Assembly: GCA_902622795.1 (NCBI GenBank)
Contig: CACNRD010000001.1
Coordinates: forward strand, 186,001 to 250,000
DNA from: an uncultured Pelagibacteraceae bacterium
Lineage (GTDB): Bacteria; Pseudomonadota; Alphaproteobacteria; Pelagibacterales; Pelagibacteraceae
Length of the DNA stretch: 64,000 bases
Direction: 5' to 3'
The translations under genes were made by a program, and so were the position numbers. The notes beneath the pieces are model-generated. The model saw only the letters and a program-made list of their open reading frames with translations. It made no database searches and was not told the DNA's origin. Below are positions 7,920 through 17,019 of this stretch, in pieces; positions within the stretch are counted from its first letter, which is position 1, and the number at the start of each line of letters is the position of its first letter.

Positions 7920-8879
7920 TTAGAATTGATGAACATAACCTTTGTTTTTAAGTACTATTTCCTTACCTTTTTCATCAATAATTACTGATCTTTTTTTATT
8001 AGAACAAATTTTACCTATTTTAGAAATTTTAATACCAATATTTTTAGATGTTTGGGCTATGATTCTAGATTTATCTTTGCTTGCAGTAAATAAAATTTGA
8101 TAATCATCACCATTTGATACCAGTTTAATCTTTTTCATGTTTTTCATTTTTATTATTTTTAACAAATTCTTTGAAATTGGGATTTTATTTTCATTCAAGG
8201 AAAATGATAAATTTTGGTTATTTATCATTTTACTCAAATCAGCAATCAAACCATCAGACAAATCAATGGAGGAATTTGCAAAGTTTAACAACTTTTTAGT
8301 CAATTTTATTCGTATATTAGGTAGATAATATTTTTGAGTAAAATAGTTTTTTAGTTCTTTAGATACTTTAATTTTATTTTTTAAAATTTGTAGGCCCATA
8401 AAGCTATCACCTAGAACACCTGTTACATAAATATCATCATTTATCAAAGATTTATTTCTATAAATAATTTTTTTTGAATAACCTAGCGATGTAACAGTAA
8501 AGCTAAGTTTATTAGAAAATGTGGTATCACCACCACATAGAGAAATATTATATTTATTTTGCTCTTGTATTAAGGACTTTGAAATAAAAGATAAATTTTT
8601 TTTTGAAAAAGTCTTATTGTTACCTGAGGCAGCAATAAAATAAAATTTTGGCAACACTCCTTTACAAATTAGATCTGAGATGGAGGACCTTAAAATTTTT
8701 TTAATAACTAGATGAGGGTGTTTAAAGTCAATAAAGTGATAGCCCATATTATATGTATCAACAGAAATAGCTATACCCTTTTTTTTATCAAAAAAAACAT
8801 CATCATTTAAATTAAGAGCAGATTTATTTTTTTTTGAGATCTTTGAAAAATAATTTTTAATTAATTCAAATTCATACAT
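7920..8879 (-). CDS. thiL: Thiamine-monophosphate kinase ThiL
   Basis: Phosphorylates thiamine phosphate to the active cofactor thiamine diphosphate. The 319 residues follow the AIR-synthase fold: NLNDDVFF at the N-terminus for the metal-binding acidic pair, CGGDTTFS near the middle, SSIDLSDGLIADL and the late SNGDDYQILFT. It ends the long rib-nusB run and overlaps nusB by 8 bp, the usual nusB-thiL pair. Even cells that import a thiamine precursor need this last step, so its retention does not prove complete thiamine synthesis. Confidence 0.93.
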   Translation of the reverse strand: MYEFELIKNYFSKISKKNKSALNLNDDVFFDKKKGIAISVDTYNMGYHFIDFKHPHLVIKKILRSSISDLICKGVLPKFYFIAASGNNKTFSKKNLSFISKSLIQEQNKYNISLCGGDTTFSNKLSFTVTSLGYSKKIIYRNKSLINDDIYVTGVLGDSFMGLQILKNKIKVSKELKNYFTQKYYLPNIRIKLTKKLLNFANSSIDLSDGLIADLSKMINNQNLSFSLNENKIPISKNLLKIIKMKNMKKIKLVSNGDDYQILFTASKDKSRIIAQTSKNIGIKISKIGKICSNKKRSVIIDEKGKEIVLKNKGYVHQF

Positions 8880-9276
8880 TTTTAGATCTCAATTTTTTTC
8901 CAACATTATCTAGTAAGGCATTTAGATATTTTGTCTGAGAATTTTCTAAAAAAAAATTAGATGAATTTAAATATTCCTTTATAATTATATTCAGTGACAA
9001 TTGAGGTTTGTACATGAATTCATAAGTTGCTGCTTTAAGAATAGTTTGAAAAACTTTATCAAGATTATCAAATACAAAATCACCACCTAGTTTTGTGTTT
9101 AATTCATCTAATATAAGGTCATTTCTTTCTATAGTCCCTGTTACGATATCTTTAATAAATTTTTTAAATCGGTGTTTTGGGAAATCTAAATTATCATCCT
9201 CATTATAAAATTTACCATACAATTTTTGAATAATTATAACTCTTGGATTATTTTTGGGATTAAAATGAGTTCTCAT
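8872..9276 (-). CDS. nusB: Transcription antitermination factor NusB
   Basis: A small helical RNA-binding protein (134 residues) that with NusE/S10 acts in rRNA antitermination. The family features seen are RVIIIQKLYGKFYN at the start, ELNTKLGGDF in the middle and the conserved helix ILKAATYEFMYKPQLSLNIIIKEY (the LRxGxYEL..RxDIPxxVxInEyve pattern). It follows ribH with a 4 bp overlap and overlaps thiL, which is the standard ribH-nusB-thiL order. The sequence is more divergent than in larger-genome relatives. Confidence 0.88.
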   Translation of the reverse strand: MRTHFNPKNNPRVIIIQKLYGKFYNEDDNLDFPKHRFKKFIKDIVTGTIERNDLILDELNTKLGGDFVFDNLDKVFQTILKAATYEFMYKPQLSLNIIIKEYLNSSNFFLENSQTKYLNALLDNVGKKLRSKNV

Positions 9277-9662
9277 TTTTGAGACAAAATAGAAATTACA
9301 GCTTTAGCAGCTTCAGCACCTTTTCGTTTTCTTGCTTTAGCTTGTTTCATATTAAGGCAAGTAATAATACCGTTACCGACAGGCTTTTTGTTATTTACAG
9401 ATATATCCATAATTGCATTGGTTGATGCTTGAGAAATAAAATCAAAATGAGGGGTTTGTCCTTTGATAACACACCCAAGAGCTAAAAATGCATCATACTT
9501 TTTAATATTTTTTGAAATTGTAACTGGAATTTCAAATACTCCTGGAACAGATATTATCTTAATTATATTTGATTTTGGAATTAAACTAAGAGCACTGCTC
9601 AGTAATCCTTTTGATATATCTTTATAATAATCTGCAATAACTATTAAATATTTTTTTTTCAT
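9273..9662 (-). CDS. ribH: 6,7-dimethyl-8-ribityllumazine synthase
   Basis: Condenses the ribitylaminouracil with dihydroxybutanone phosphate, the step before riboflavin synthase. The 129 residues are shorter than the common 150-160. The substrate motif GVFEIPVTISK, the loop ALGCVIKGQTPHFDFIS with the catalytic histidine, and PVGNGIIT plus AEAAKA near the end are intact. It starts next to the stop of the RibB gene and overlaps nusB by 4 bp, so it belongs to the same transcript as ribD, ribE and ribB. Confidence 0.93.
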   Translation of the reverse strand: MKKKYLIVIADYYKDISKGLLSSALSLIPKSNIIKIISVPGVFEIPVTISKNIKKYDAFLALGCVIKGQTPHFDFISQASTNAIMDISVNNKKPVGNGIITCLNMKQAKARKRKGAEAAKAVISILSQK

Positions 9663-10762
9663 TAAATAAGTTCCTGTTTAGTAATCTTTATATCATATCC
9701 TTCTAAACCAATAACTTTTTTTGGCGACTTAGTAATCAATATCATATTTTTAATTTTTAAATCTTTTATTATTTGAGCACCTATTCCATAATTTCTTATG
9801 AGTTTGTCATTACCTCTTTTATAAAATTCTTTGTTTTTGTAATCTTTCAGTGTTTGTGTAACAGATCGTAGATTAGAGTCTTTTATAAAAACTAAGACAC
9901 AACAAGTGTATTTTTTAAAATAATTCAAAGTTTTATTAAATGAATTAGGTAATTGTTGACTAATTAAATAATTTTGGACTACATTTGATGAAATTACTCT
10001 AACTCTAGGTGTAACACCTTTTTTAATATTCCCTTTTATTAATGCAAAATGCTCCGCACCGTCTAATAAATTTTCATATATTCTTATTTTATATTTTTGA
10101 TCTTTTACTTCAATATTACTTTGCTTTTTTAAGCGTATTAATTTTTCTTTTTTTAGTCTGTAAGCAATTAGATCTTCAATTTTTCCAATTTTAAGTTTAT
10201 GTTTTTTTGCAAAATTAAAAAGATTCTCACCTTTTGCCATTGTCCCATCTTCATTCATAATTTCACATATAACTGCTGAATTATTTTTTTTAGCTAATCT
10301 AGATATATCTACTGATGCCTCTGTATGTCCTGCTCTGACTAATACTCCACCATCTTTAGCTATAATTGGAAAAATATGACCTGGAGAAACAATATCATTT
10401 TTGTTTGCATTTTTTTTTGATGCAATTTTAATTGTTCTAGATCTATCTTTTGCAGAAATACCTGTGGTTATTCCTTTTTTTGCCTCTATGGAAATTGTGA
10501 ATGCAGTTTTGTTTCTGGATTGATTGATAGGTGACATTAAACTTAAATTTAATTTTTTTGCCTGAACACTATCGAGAGCAAGACATATTAATCCACGGCC
10601 ATATCTGGCCATAAAATTTATATTTTTTGCATTAGTGTCAGAAGTAGAAATGACTAAATCACCTTCATTCTCTCTTTTTTCATCATCTACAAGAATAAAC
10701 ATGCCACCCTTTTTGGCTACATTGATTATTTGTTCAATTTTAGCAAAATTATTTTTTTTCAT
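9662..10762 (-). CDS. ribB: DHBP synthase RibB with degenerate GTP cyclohydrolase II domain
   Basis: The N-terminal domain (about 1-205) is a complete 3,4-dihydroxy-2-butanone-4-phosphate synthase: DDEKRENEGDLV, SPGHIFPI, RAGHTEASVD and CEIMNEDGTMAK are all present. The C-terminal part (about 210-366) aligns with GTP cyclohydrolase II by its outline (AEHFALIKGNI, NYGIGAQIIKDL, SPKKVIGLEGYDI) but lacks the zinc cysteines of the CxxDxFxSxRCDCG motif and the QEGRGIG loop. It should therefore supply only the four-carbon unit. Such RibB-X proteins with a dead second domain are known in other proteobacteria. A true ribA would have to lie elsewhere. It overlaps ribE by 14 bp. Confidence 0.9.
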   Translation of the reverse strand: MKKNNFAKIEQIINVAKKGGMFILVDDEKRENEGDLVISTSDTNAKNINFMARYGRGLICLALDSVQAKKLNLSLMSPINQSRNKTAFTISIEAKKGITTGISAKDRSRTIKIASKKNANKNDIVSPGHIFPIIAKDGGVLVRAGHTEASVDISRLAKKNNSAVICEIMNEDGTMAKGENLFNFAKKHKLKIGKIEDLIAYRLKKEKLIRLKKQSNIEVKDQKYKIRIYENLLDGAEHFALIKGNIKKGVTPRVRVISSNVVQNYLISQQLPNSFNKTLNYFKKYTCCVLVFIKDSNLRSVTQTLKDYKNKEFYKRGNDKLIRNYGIGAQIIKDLKIKNMILITKSPKKVIGLEGYDIKITKQELI

Positions 10763-11342
10763 TAAAATAATTTCTAACGTATTTAGATAAGATATCTATC
10801 TCAATATTAACCAAGCTCGATTTCTTTAAAGTAGATAAATTTGTTTCTTTATACGTATGAGGGATAATCCAAATTTGAAATCCTTTTTTTGTAACTTTTG
10901 AAATTGTAAGAGATATACCATTTACACTGATAGATGCTTTTTCTATTAAATGCTTTCTTTCCTTCTTGGGGATTTCAAACTCAAAAACATATGATTTATC
11001 TACCTTAGTGATATTTAACACTTTACCAACAGTGTCTACATGGCCTTGACATATATGACCTGAAATTTTAGTACCGTATTTTAAAGGTAATTCTAGATTT
11101 ATAATATCTTTAGTTTTTAAAAATTTAAACTTTGATCGTTTGATTGTTTCATTGGAAAGATAAAATTCCATATTGTTTTTTTTAAAAGAAATCAATGTTA
11201 AACACACACCATCACAAGCTACTGATAAACCCATGTCTCTACTTGAAACTTTAAGTTTACTTTTTACAAAAATATTAAGCCCCTTTTCTCTTTTGACTAT
11301 TTTAGAAATAGACCCTTGGTTATAAATAATTCCGTTAAACAT
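10749..11342 (-). CDS. ribE: Riboflavin synthase alpha chain
   Basis: Dismutates two lumazines to riboflavin. The 197 residues contain two lumazine-binding repeats: the first begins MFNGII and has SVACDGVCLTLIS, the second has GHVDTVGKV and SVNGISLTISKV; both carry the barrel pattern and the linking histidine segment GHICQGHVD. Asn replaces the more common Thr in the opening MFTGII. It lies between ribD (1 bp gap) and ribB (14 bp overlap) in the canonical alphaproteobacterial rib operon. No FMN riboswitch is visible upstream of the run. Confidence 0.94.
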   Translation of the reverse strand: MFNGIIYNQGSISKIVKREKGLNIFVKSKLKVSSRDMGLSVACDGVCLTLISFKKNNMEFYLSNETIKRSKFKFLKTKDIINLELPLKYGTKISGHICQGHVDTVGKVLNITKVDKSYVFEFEIPKKERKHLIEKASISVNGISLTISKVTKKGFQIWIIPHTYKETNLSTLKKSSLVNIEIDILSKYVRNYFNEKK

Positions 11343-11343
11343 A

Positions 11344-12450
11344 TTATTTGTTATAATGAGTTATTGTATCTTTTCCATAGAAAGAATTAAGATTTTGTCT
11401 AAATGGATATTTTTTATTTAAAAGATTGAATCCACTAAATTTAACAAAAAATGAATTTGTTGGAAGTTTTTTTTGACTTTTGAATAAATAAAATTCATTA
11501 AATATTTTACCCTTTAATAAATTTGTTGTGAGTAGATCGCCTCCTTCCACTAAAGTATTTCTAAAACCTAAAGAGTAAAGTTTTTTCATAATTGATCTTA
11601 AATCTAAGTACTTACTGTTATTTAATTTTGCTTTAATTAGTTCTATTTTCTTTTTTTTAAACATAGAAATTCTTGTCTTATTTGCTTTATTATAAAAAAC
11701 GATAGTATTTTTTTTATTAGCTGTCTTAAAAATATAAGTATTTTTGTTCAAAGTTAATTTGTTGTCTAGGATAATTCTTACTGGAGAATATTTTTCAAAA
11801 CCTTTTATTCTGCAATTTAATTTAGGATTATCAATATTTGCAGTTTTACTTGAAGTAATTATTGTGTCATTTTTATATCTTAATAAATGAGTAAATTTAT
11901 CAGAATATTGGTTAGTTATTTTTGTTTTAAATTTGCTATAAATAAGTTTATTTTTTGAAATAGCTATCTTGCCAGTAACAAAAGGCTTTTTATTTTTTCT
12001 ATTAAAAAAATAGGGAATATAAAATTTTTTTACTTTATCTTTTAGAAGACCTATAGATACATCAATGTTATGAGATTTTAAAATTTTAAAACTTTTTTTT
12101 CTTACCCTTTTATCAGTATCTTCAAGTGCGTAAATGACTTTAGATATTTTTGATTTAATTATTTCATTAGTACATGGTGGTGTTATACCTTGATGACTAC
12201 ATGGTTCCAATGTGACATACATTTTTGCACCATTAAGTTTCTCATTACAATTTTTAATTGCATTAAATTCTGCATGAGGTCTACCATTATAAGAAGTTTG
12301 ACCAATTGAAATAATATTATCATTTTTTACTATTACACAACCAACAGATGGATTTGTTCCAGTTAATCCCTGTCGAGATCTTGCCAAATCTAAGGCAATC
12401 TCCATGAATAGTTTATCTTTTTTTGTAAATTTATTTTTTTTTGAAGACAT
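11344..12450 (-). CDS. ribD: Bifunctional pyrimidine deaminase/reductase RibD
   Basis: Two consecutive steps of riboflavin synthesis. The N-terminal zinc deaminase (about 15-150) shows PHAEFNAI and the cysteine pair in [13 protein letters not shown]. The C-terminal reductase (about 165-368) starts at [11 protein letters not shown], contains DNPKLNCR, and ends in a divergent half with [11 protein letters not shown] as nucleotide/substrate motif. The length of 368 is normal. The start overlaps the nrdR 3' end by 20 bp; an internal start a few codons later is possible because the first 10 residues are lysine-rich and not conserved. Confidence 0.93.
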   Translation of the reverse strand: MSSKKNKFTKKDKLFMEIALDLARSRQGLTGTNPSVGCVIVKNDNIISIGQTSYNGRPHAEFNAIKNCNEKLNGAKMYVTLEPCSHQGITPPCTNEIIKSKISKVIYALEDTDKRVRKKSFKILKSHNIDVSIGLLKDKVKKFYIPYFFNRKNKKPFVTGKIAISKNKLIYSKFKTKITNQYSDKFTHLLRYKNDTIITSSKTANIDNPKLNCRIKGFEKYSPVRIILDNKLTLNKNTYIFKTANKKNTIVFYNKANKTRISMFKKKKIELIKAKLNNSKYLDLRSIMKKLYSLGFRNTLVEGGDLLTTNLLKGKIFNEFYLFKSQKKLPTNSFFVKFSGFNLLNKKYPFRQNLNSFYGKDTITHYNK

Positions 12451-12889
12451 CTATCTTGTCCACGAATTGAACAAAGTCTTGTTCTTCTCTGAAGTTACGA
12501 TAAACAGATGCAAAACGAACATAAGCAACAGGATCTAATTCTTTTAAACCTTCCATTACCATTGTGCCAATTGTACTTGTTGAAATTTCACTTTGACCAA
12601 GCTCTTCTAAAGCTCTTGAAATTTTACTGATAAATTTTTCAGCAGTACCTGTATCTATAGGTCTTTTTTTAAGAGCAATATATATTGATTTAGCAAGTTT
12701 ATCTCTATCAAATGCAGATTTTCTTCCATTTTTTTTAACTACGATCAGCTCTCTAAATTGAATTCGTTCAAATGTAGTAAATCTTTCACCACAAACACAC
12801 ATTCTTCTTCTTCTTATAGCAGTACCATCTTCAGTAGGACGTGAGTCAACAACAGAGGTTTCACCTTTTTTTTCACAGGGGCAAATCAT
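12431..12889 (-). CDS. nrdR: Transcriptional repressor NrdR, altered zinc ribbon
   Basis: An ATP-cone repressor of ribonucleotide reductase genes (152 residues). The segment [18 protein letters not shown] and the downstream FTTFERIQ are typical, and the ATP-cone (about 48-140) carries [16 protein letters not shown] and [13 protein letters not shown]. The zinc ribbon is odd: the first knuckle reads CPC (C3, C5) and the second CVC, where the family has CPxC and CxxC. Reading frame and surrounding residues are intact. It lies between glyA (3 bp gap) and ribD, the usual alphaproteobacterial place. No NrdR boxes were found in this window. Confidence 0.93.
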   Translation of the reverse strand: MICPCEKKGETSVVDSRPTEDGTAIRRRRMCVCGERFTTFERIQFRELIVVKKNGRKSAFDRDKLAKSIYIALKKRPIDTGTAEKFISKISRALEELGQSEISTSTIGTMVMEGLKELDPVAYVRFASVYRNFREEQDFVQFVDKIDVFKKK

Positions 12890-12892
12890 TAA

Positions 12893-14200
12893 TTAAAGAT
12901 TCTTATATATTGGAAATGATGAAGTTAAAGCAATAACTTCATTTCTAACTTCATCTTCTACTTTACTGTTGTCATCTGGGTTTTCTGATAACCCTTTAAG
13001 AGTTTTTGTAATCAATTCACCAACTTTCTTACATTCATTTAAACCAAAACCACGTGTTGTAATAGCTTGTGTTCCTAGTCTTATACCAGATGTTACCATT
13101 GGCTTTTCTGTATCAAAAGGAATACCATTTTTATTACACGTAATATTAGCTCTTGATAAGCTTTCAGCAGCCAAGTTACCTTTTACATTGTAAGGACGTA
13201 AATCAACCAACATTAGATGAGTATCCGTACCATCAGAATAAATTTTAAAACCATTATTTTTTAAAGTTTCTGCTAAAATTTTTGCATTTGCTAAGACAGA
13301 TTTAATATAGTCTTGAAAATCAGGTTGAAGAGCTTCTAAAAAACCAGCTGCTTTAGCTGCAATAACATGCATTAATGGACCACCCTGGTAGCCAGGAAAA
13401 ACTGCTGTGTTAAATTTTTTAGATAATTCTTCGTGATTAGTTAAAATTATTCCACCCCTTGCACTTCTAAAAACTTTATGCGTAGTAGATGTTACTACAT
13501 GAGCGTAGTCACATGGGTTTGGATAGCCCTTTCCAGCAACCAAACCTGAAAAATGTGCCATATCAACCATTAGATATGCTCCAACTTTATCTGCAATTTC
13601 TCTAAATCTTTTAAAATCTATAACTCTTGAATATGCACTTCCACCTGCAATTATCAATTTTGGTTTATGTTCTAAGGCAAGTTTTTCAACATTGTCATAA
13701 TCTATAAGTTCAGATTTTTTATCAACATCATACCCTATTGGATTAAACCATTTTCCTGACATTGAAATTTTTAGACCGTGAGTAATATGACCTCCTGAAT
13801 TTAAACTCATACCCATAAAAGTATCACCAGGTTTTAACAGTGCCAAAAATACAGCACCATTGGCTTGTGCTCCTGAGTGTGGCTGCGCATTTGCAAATTT
13901 ACAATTGAAAAGTTTTTTTAATCTTTCTATTGCTAAATTTTCAGCAACGTCAACATGTTCACAACCATTATAATATCTTTTACCAGGGTAACCTTCTGCG
14001 TATTTATTGGTTAGCACTGAACCTTGAGCTTCTAAAACTGCTTGAGAAACAATATTCTCTGATGCAATCAATTCTATATGTTGTTGTTGTCTTAGCAGTT
14101 CATCTTGAATTGCCTTATAAAGTTCTGGGTCTTTTGAAGATAAACTGTCTTCAAAAAAACTTTTATAGTTATCGTTTATATAATTTTTTTCACTAGACAT
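12893..14200 (-). CDS. glyA: Serine hydroxymethyltransferase
   Basis: A PLP enzyme that interconverts serine and glycine with transfer of a one-carbon unit to tetrahydrofolate. The 435 residues are the usual length. Visible are [46 protein letters not shown] and the PLP lysine in [14 protein letters not shown] (K242). It starts one base from the rpiB stop and precedes nrdR. Together with soxBDAG in this window it links sarcosine-derived glycine and methylene-THF to serine. No glycine riboswitch is present at its 5' end, because rpiB abuts it. Confidence 0.97.
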   Translation of the reverse strand: MSSEKNYINDNYKSFFEDSLSSKDPELYKAIQDELLRQQQHIELIASENIVSQAVLEAQGSVLTNKYAEGYPGKRYYNGCEHVDVAENLAIERLKKLFNCKFANAQPHSGAQANGAVFLALLKPGDTFMGMSLNSGGHITHGLKISMSGKWFNPIGYDVDKKSELIDYDNVEKLALEHKPKLIIAGGSAYSRVIDFKRFREIADKVGAYLMVDMAHFSGLVAGKGYPNPCDYAHVVTSTTHKVFRSARGGIILTNHEELSKKFNTAVFPGYQGGPLMHVIAAKAAGFLEALQPDFQDYIKSVLANAKILAETLKNNGFKIYSDGTDTHLMLVDLRPYNVKGNLAAESLSRANITCNKNGIPFDTEKPMVTSGIRLGTQAITTRGFGLNECKKVGELITKTLKGLSENPDDNSKVEDEVRNEVIALTSSFPIYKNL

Positions 14201-14625
14201 TATATTTTTTTAATTCTTTTTGTATGCCTTCCACCTTCAAATTTAGTATTTAAAAAAACACTAACACAATTTAAAGCATTTTTTTTAGTTAACAACCTTG
14301 AACCTAATGTAATGATATTTGCATCATTATGCAATCTTGATAATTTTGTTGATTTTAAATTAAAACATTGAGCAGCTCGAATATTTTTATGTTTATTTGC
14401 AGCTATATTCATCCCCATTCCAGATCCACAAATTAAAATTCCAACATTATTTTTGCTATTTTTTACTTTTCGAGCAACTTTATGAGCGTAATCAGGGTAA
14501 TCTACTCTGTTATCAGAGGACGGTCCTAGATCAAAAAAATTCATTTTTTTTTTAATTAAATGTTTTTTAATGATTTCCTTTAATTTAAAGCCAGCGTGAT
14601 CAGAAGAAATATATATTTTTTTCAA
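14200..14625 (-). CDS. rpiB: Ribose-5-phosphate isomerase B
   Basis: Interconverts ribose-5-phosphate and ribulose-5-phosphate. From a TTG start at 14625 the product is 141 residues, beginning [16 protein letters not shown] as in the family. An ATG at 14652 would add nine hydrophobic, non-conserved residues and overlap the upstream gene by 26 bp, so the TTG start, one base past that gene's TAG, is preferred. Conserved motifs are [38 protein letters not shown] and GSRLL. It sits right before glyA, a common alphaproteobacterial pairing. Confidence 0.9.
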   Translation of the reverse strand: MKKIYISSDHAGFKLKEIIKKHLIKKKMNFFDLGPSSDNRVDYPDYAHKVARKVKNSKNNVGILICGSGMGMNIAANKHKNIRAAQCFNLKSTKLSRLHNDANIITLGSRLLTKKNALNCVSVFLNTKFEGGRHTKRIKKI

Positions 14626-14626
14626 A

Positions 14627-15268
14627 CTAATTAAATTTATAATCAAGAACACAAGCTACAAGGTGAATTCTATTTTCTTCACCTCCATTGAATGCATTGT
14701 GATATTTAGTATTATTTGTAACCCATACAGAACCATCTGCAGGCATATGTTTTGCAACATTATCTATTACCATTAAACAACCTGGGTTAGTAATAATTGG
14801 TATATGAAGTCTTGGCTCAGGATCTCTATGCCAACTCAAAGTAGATCTTGGCTCTTTTAAAAGAATTCTTATTCTACCCAATTTATATTTTGAAGAAAGC
14901 ACATCATACACTTCCTTAAAATATGTGTTTTCATAATCTTTAATAAATTCAGAATATTGCGACTCATCAACCTTAATATCTCTTGAAACTTCTTTTCCAG
15001 TTTTATCAGGCTTGGTCCAGTAAACTCCTCTAGCCTTGCTGCCTTTGATTGAATCTGGATCACCAGGGATTTGAGTTAGTGAAATGGCACCAAAGTGAGT
15101 TACACCGCCACCATCATCAAATTTTTTAATATTTACAATTTGATTGTATGCTTCTTGCAACTTATCTATGTCAAATTTTATGTTCTGTTTTTGAAAATCA
15201 CTGAAATCTAAAATTCTTTCCTCTTTTTTTATATTCAGGTCTACAATTTTTGTGCTATCTATAGTCAT
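14627..15268 (-). CDS. Putative 2-oxoglutarate/Fe(II) oxygenase, Asp/Asn hydroxylase-like
   Basis: A soluble 213-residue protein with the double-stranded beta-helix iron motif: H147 and D149 in SWHRDPEPRLHIPI, the distal H190 in NTKYHNAFNGGEENRIHL, and R200 likely binding 2-oxoglutarate. The arrangement resembles the aspartyl/asparaginyl beta-hydroxylase and prolyl-hydroxylase-like group. The first 50 residues are not recognisable. There is no signal peptide or membrane segment. It is the first gene of the leftward run ending in thiL and is divergent from hemB across 73 bp. Substrate unknown; a protein or small-molecule hydroxylase are both possible. Confidence 0.7.
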   Translation of the reverse strand: MTIDSTKIVDLNIKKEERILDFSDFQKQNIKFDIDKLQEAYNQIVNIKKFDDGGGVTHFGAISLTQIPGDPDSIKGSKARGVYWTKPDKTGKEVSRDIKVDESQYSEFIKDYENTYFKEVYDVLSSKYKLGRIRILLKEPRSTLSWHRDPEPRLHIPIITNPGCLMVIDNVAKHMPADGSVWVTNNTKYHNAFNGGEENRIHLVACVLDYKFN

Positions 15269-15278
15269 CGAAATTGTG

Positions 15279-15309
15279 TTGTACTTATAATTTTATATAT
15301 TTGTATAAT
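15279..15309 (+). promoter_or_regulatory. Possible promoter of hemB
   Basis: In the 73 bp divergent gap before hemB an extended -10 element, TG followed by TATAAT (15304-15309), stands 33 bp before the ATG. A TTGTAC box lies at 15279-15284, giving a long 19 bp spacer. The -10 is a perfect match, the -35 is doubtful. Confidence 0.38.
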
Positions 15310-15341
15310 ACTTTTGTCGCATTAATAAAGTAAATTTAAAC

Positions 15342-16331
15342 ATGATTACAGGAAAATATCCAAATTTAAGATTAAGAAGAAACAGAAAGGAATCGTGGAC
15401 TAGAAGGTTGGTTCAAGAAAACACACTAAGTCCAAATGATTTTATATTACCAATTTTCTTAATAGATGGATCAAACAAAAAAGAATCAATATCTACAATG
15501 CCAGGTGTCTTTAGATACACAATAAATAGAGTTTCTCAAATAGTAGATAAAGCAATTAAAAAAGGTATTCCAATGGTTTCTCTTTTTCCTAAAACAAAAA
15601 ATACTTTAAAAAATGATTTGGGTTCAGAAGCATTAAATGAAAATAATTTAGTTTGCAGGGCCATACTAGAAATTAAAAAAAGATATAAAAACCAAATTGG
15701 AGTTATGTGTGATGTTGCGCTGGATCCTTATACATCACATGGTCATGATGGATTAATAAAGTCAAATCAAATAAATAATGATGAAACGATTGAAGTTCTA
15801 ATAAATCAATCTCTATTACAGGCTGAAATGGGATGTGATGTTCTCGCACCTTCAGACATGATGGATGGAAGAATAGGAAAAATAAGAAAAGCACTTGATA
15901 ATTCTAACTTTAAAAACACACAAATTTTATCCTATGCTGCTAAGTATGCCTCTAGTTTTTATGGACCTTTTAGAGATGCTGTTGGTTCTAAAAGCTCACT
16001 TAAAGGTGATAAAAAAACTTATCAAATGGACTTTAGAAATAGTGATGAGGCTATGCGGGAAGTTGCTTTGGATATAAAGGAAGGTGCAGATATGATTATG
16101 GTTAAACCGGGGATGCCATATTTAGATATTATAAAATCAATAAAAGAAAGATTTAGAATTCCAGTTTTAGCTTACCAAGTTTCCGGTGAATACAGTCTTT
16201 TGGAAACTGCTATTAATAAAAAACTAATAGATAGAAATGCTGTTTATGAAAGTTTAGTTTCTTTTAAACGTGCAGGGGCAAACGCTATTGTTTCATATTA
16301 CGCAGATAGAATAGATAAAATTTTAGAATAA
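15342..16331 (+). CDS. hemB: Delta-aminolevulinic acid dehydratase (porphobilinogen synthase)
   Basis: Condenses two 5-aminolevulinates to porphobilinogen for heme. The 329 residues carry both active-site lysines: K201 in SYAAKYASSFYGPFRDA and K255 in MVKPGMPYLD. The metal segment reads DVALDPYTSHGHDG (124-137), the aspartate-rich type without the cysteine triad, so catalytic zinc is probably not used. Heme made here serves CtaA and the respiratory chain. The gene stands alone on the plus strand between two leftward runs and abuts the recO stop with no gap. Confidence 0.96.
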   Translation: MITGKYPNLRLRRNRKESWTRRLVQENTLSPNDFILPIFLIDGSNKKESISTMPGVFRYTINRVSQIVDKAIKKGIPMVSLFPKTKNTLKNDLGSEALNENNLVCRAILEIKKRYKNQIGVMCDVALDPYTSHGHDGLIKSNQINNDETIEVLINQSLLQAEMGCDVLAPSDMMDGRIGKIRKALDNSNFKNTQILSYAAKYASSFYGPFRDAVGSKSSLKGDKKTYQMDFRNSDEAMREVALDIKEGADMIMVKPGMPYLDIIKSIKERFRIPVLAYQVSGEYSLLETAINKKLIDRNAVYESLVSFKRAGANAIVSYYADRIDKILE

Positions 16332-17012
16332 TTATTTCAAAGAATTTAAAAAAATTATTCTACTATTGGGATAATTTAAATTATTTGGTTTTAGGATTGT
16401 TTTATCCAAATAATCTCCAACTAATTTCAATCCACTTAATAAGATATTTATATCGGTTACCTCCAAATCTTTCTCAATAAGAAAGTTAGGGACGTATTTC
16501 TTTTCACTATAAGAAGTTGCAAAATAAACCGTTTTGTCATCTTCTAAATTTTTTTCTACTAAATTTTCTAGCTCAAGATCGTAACCTAGTAATTTTAGTA
16601 ACTCTAATTCCCAGAAAATATATTTTTTAAGCCAGTTTTGATCATTTAATAAATTAAAAAGTTCTTCGATAAGAGAGTAAACTTTTTTATTTGCCTGTGC
16701 TTCTGCTGTTAATATTTTTATTAAGTTCATAGCTGAAGTAATGCAAGAAAGTTTTTGCTTATGATCAAAATAAAATGGACTGTAAGCATTTAAAATTTCA
16801 ATTTTAAAATAACCAATTCTATTATCATTTTTTGAGTTATAATTAACATGAAGTTTGTTGCCAACCTGAAGATAATTTTTAATTTTTTTAGATGTTCCAC
16901 CAAATATAATGCCTGAAACTTTGCCTCTATCTAATGTATATAATTCAGCAATTATTGAGTTCTCACTATACCTACTTTTGCTAACTAAAAAACCTTGATC
17001 AATCCAATTCAT
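16332..17012 (-). CDS. recO: DNA repair protein RecO
   Basis: A recombination mediator that helps load RecA on SSB-coated DNA. The 226 residues begin with the OB-fold: DQGFLVSKSRYSENSIIAELYTLDRG, split here as DQGFLVSKSRYSENS and AELYTLDRGKVSGIIFGG, followed by the family's helical C-terminal domain (LELLKLLGYDLEL). No zinc cysteines are present, as in many alphaproteobacteria. It lies 7 bp after rnc, the place where era would normally come between them. It is the last gene of the leftward run starting at dapA. Confidence 0.86.
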   Translation of the reverse strand: MNWIDQGFLVSKSRYSENSIIAELYTLDRGKVSGIIFGGTSKKIKNYLQVGNKLHVNYNSKNDNRIGYFKIEILNAYSPFYFDHKQKLSCITSAMNLIKILTAEAQANKKVYSLIEELFNLLNDQNWLKKYIFWELELLKLLGYDLELENLVEKNLEDDKTVYFATSYSEKKYVPNFLIEKDLEVTDINILLSGLKLVGDYLDKTILKPNNLNYPNSRIIFLNSLK

Positions 17013-17019
17013 ATTTTTT

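Noticed and set aside
14626..14652. ATG at 14652 as start of rpiB
   Set aside because: It adds nine hydrophobic residues not found in the family and overlaps the upstream gene; the TTG at 14625 gives the standard N-terminus.
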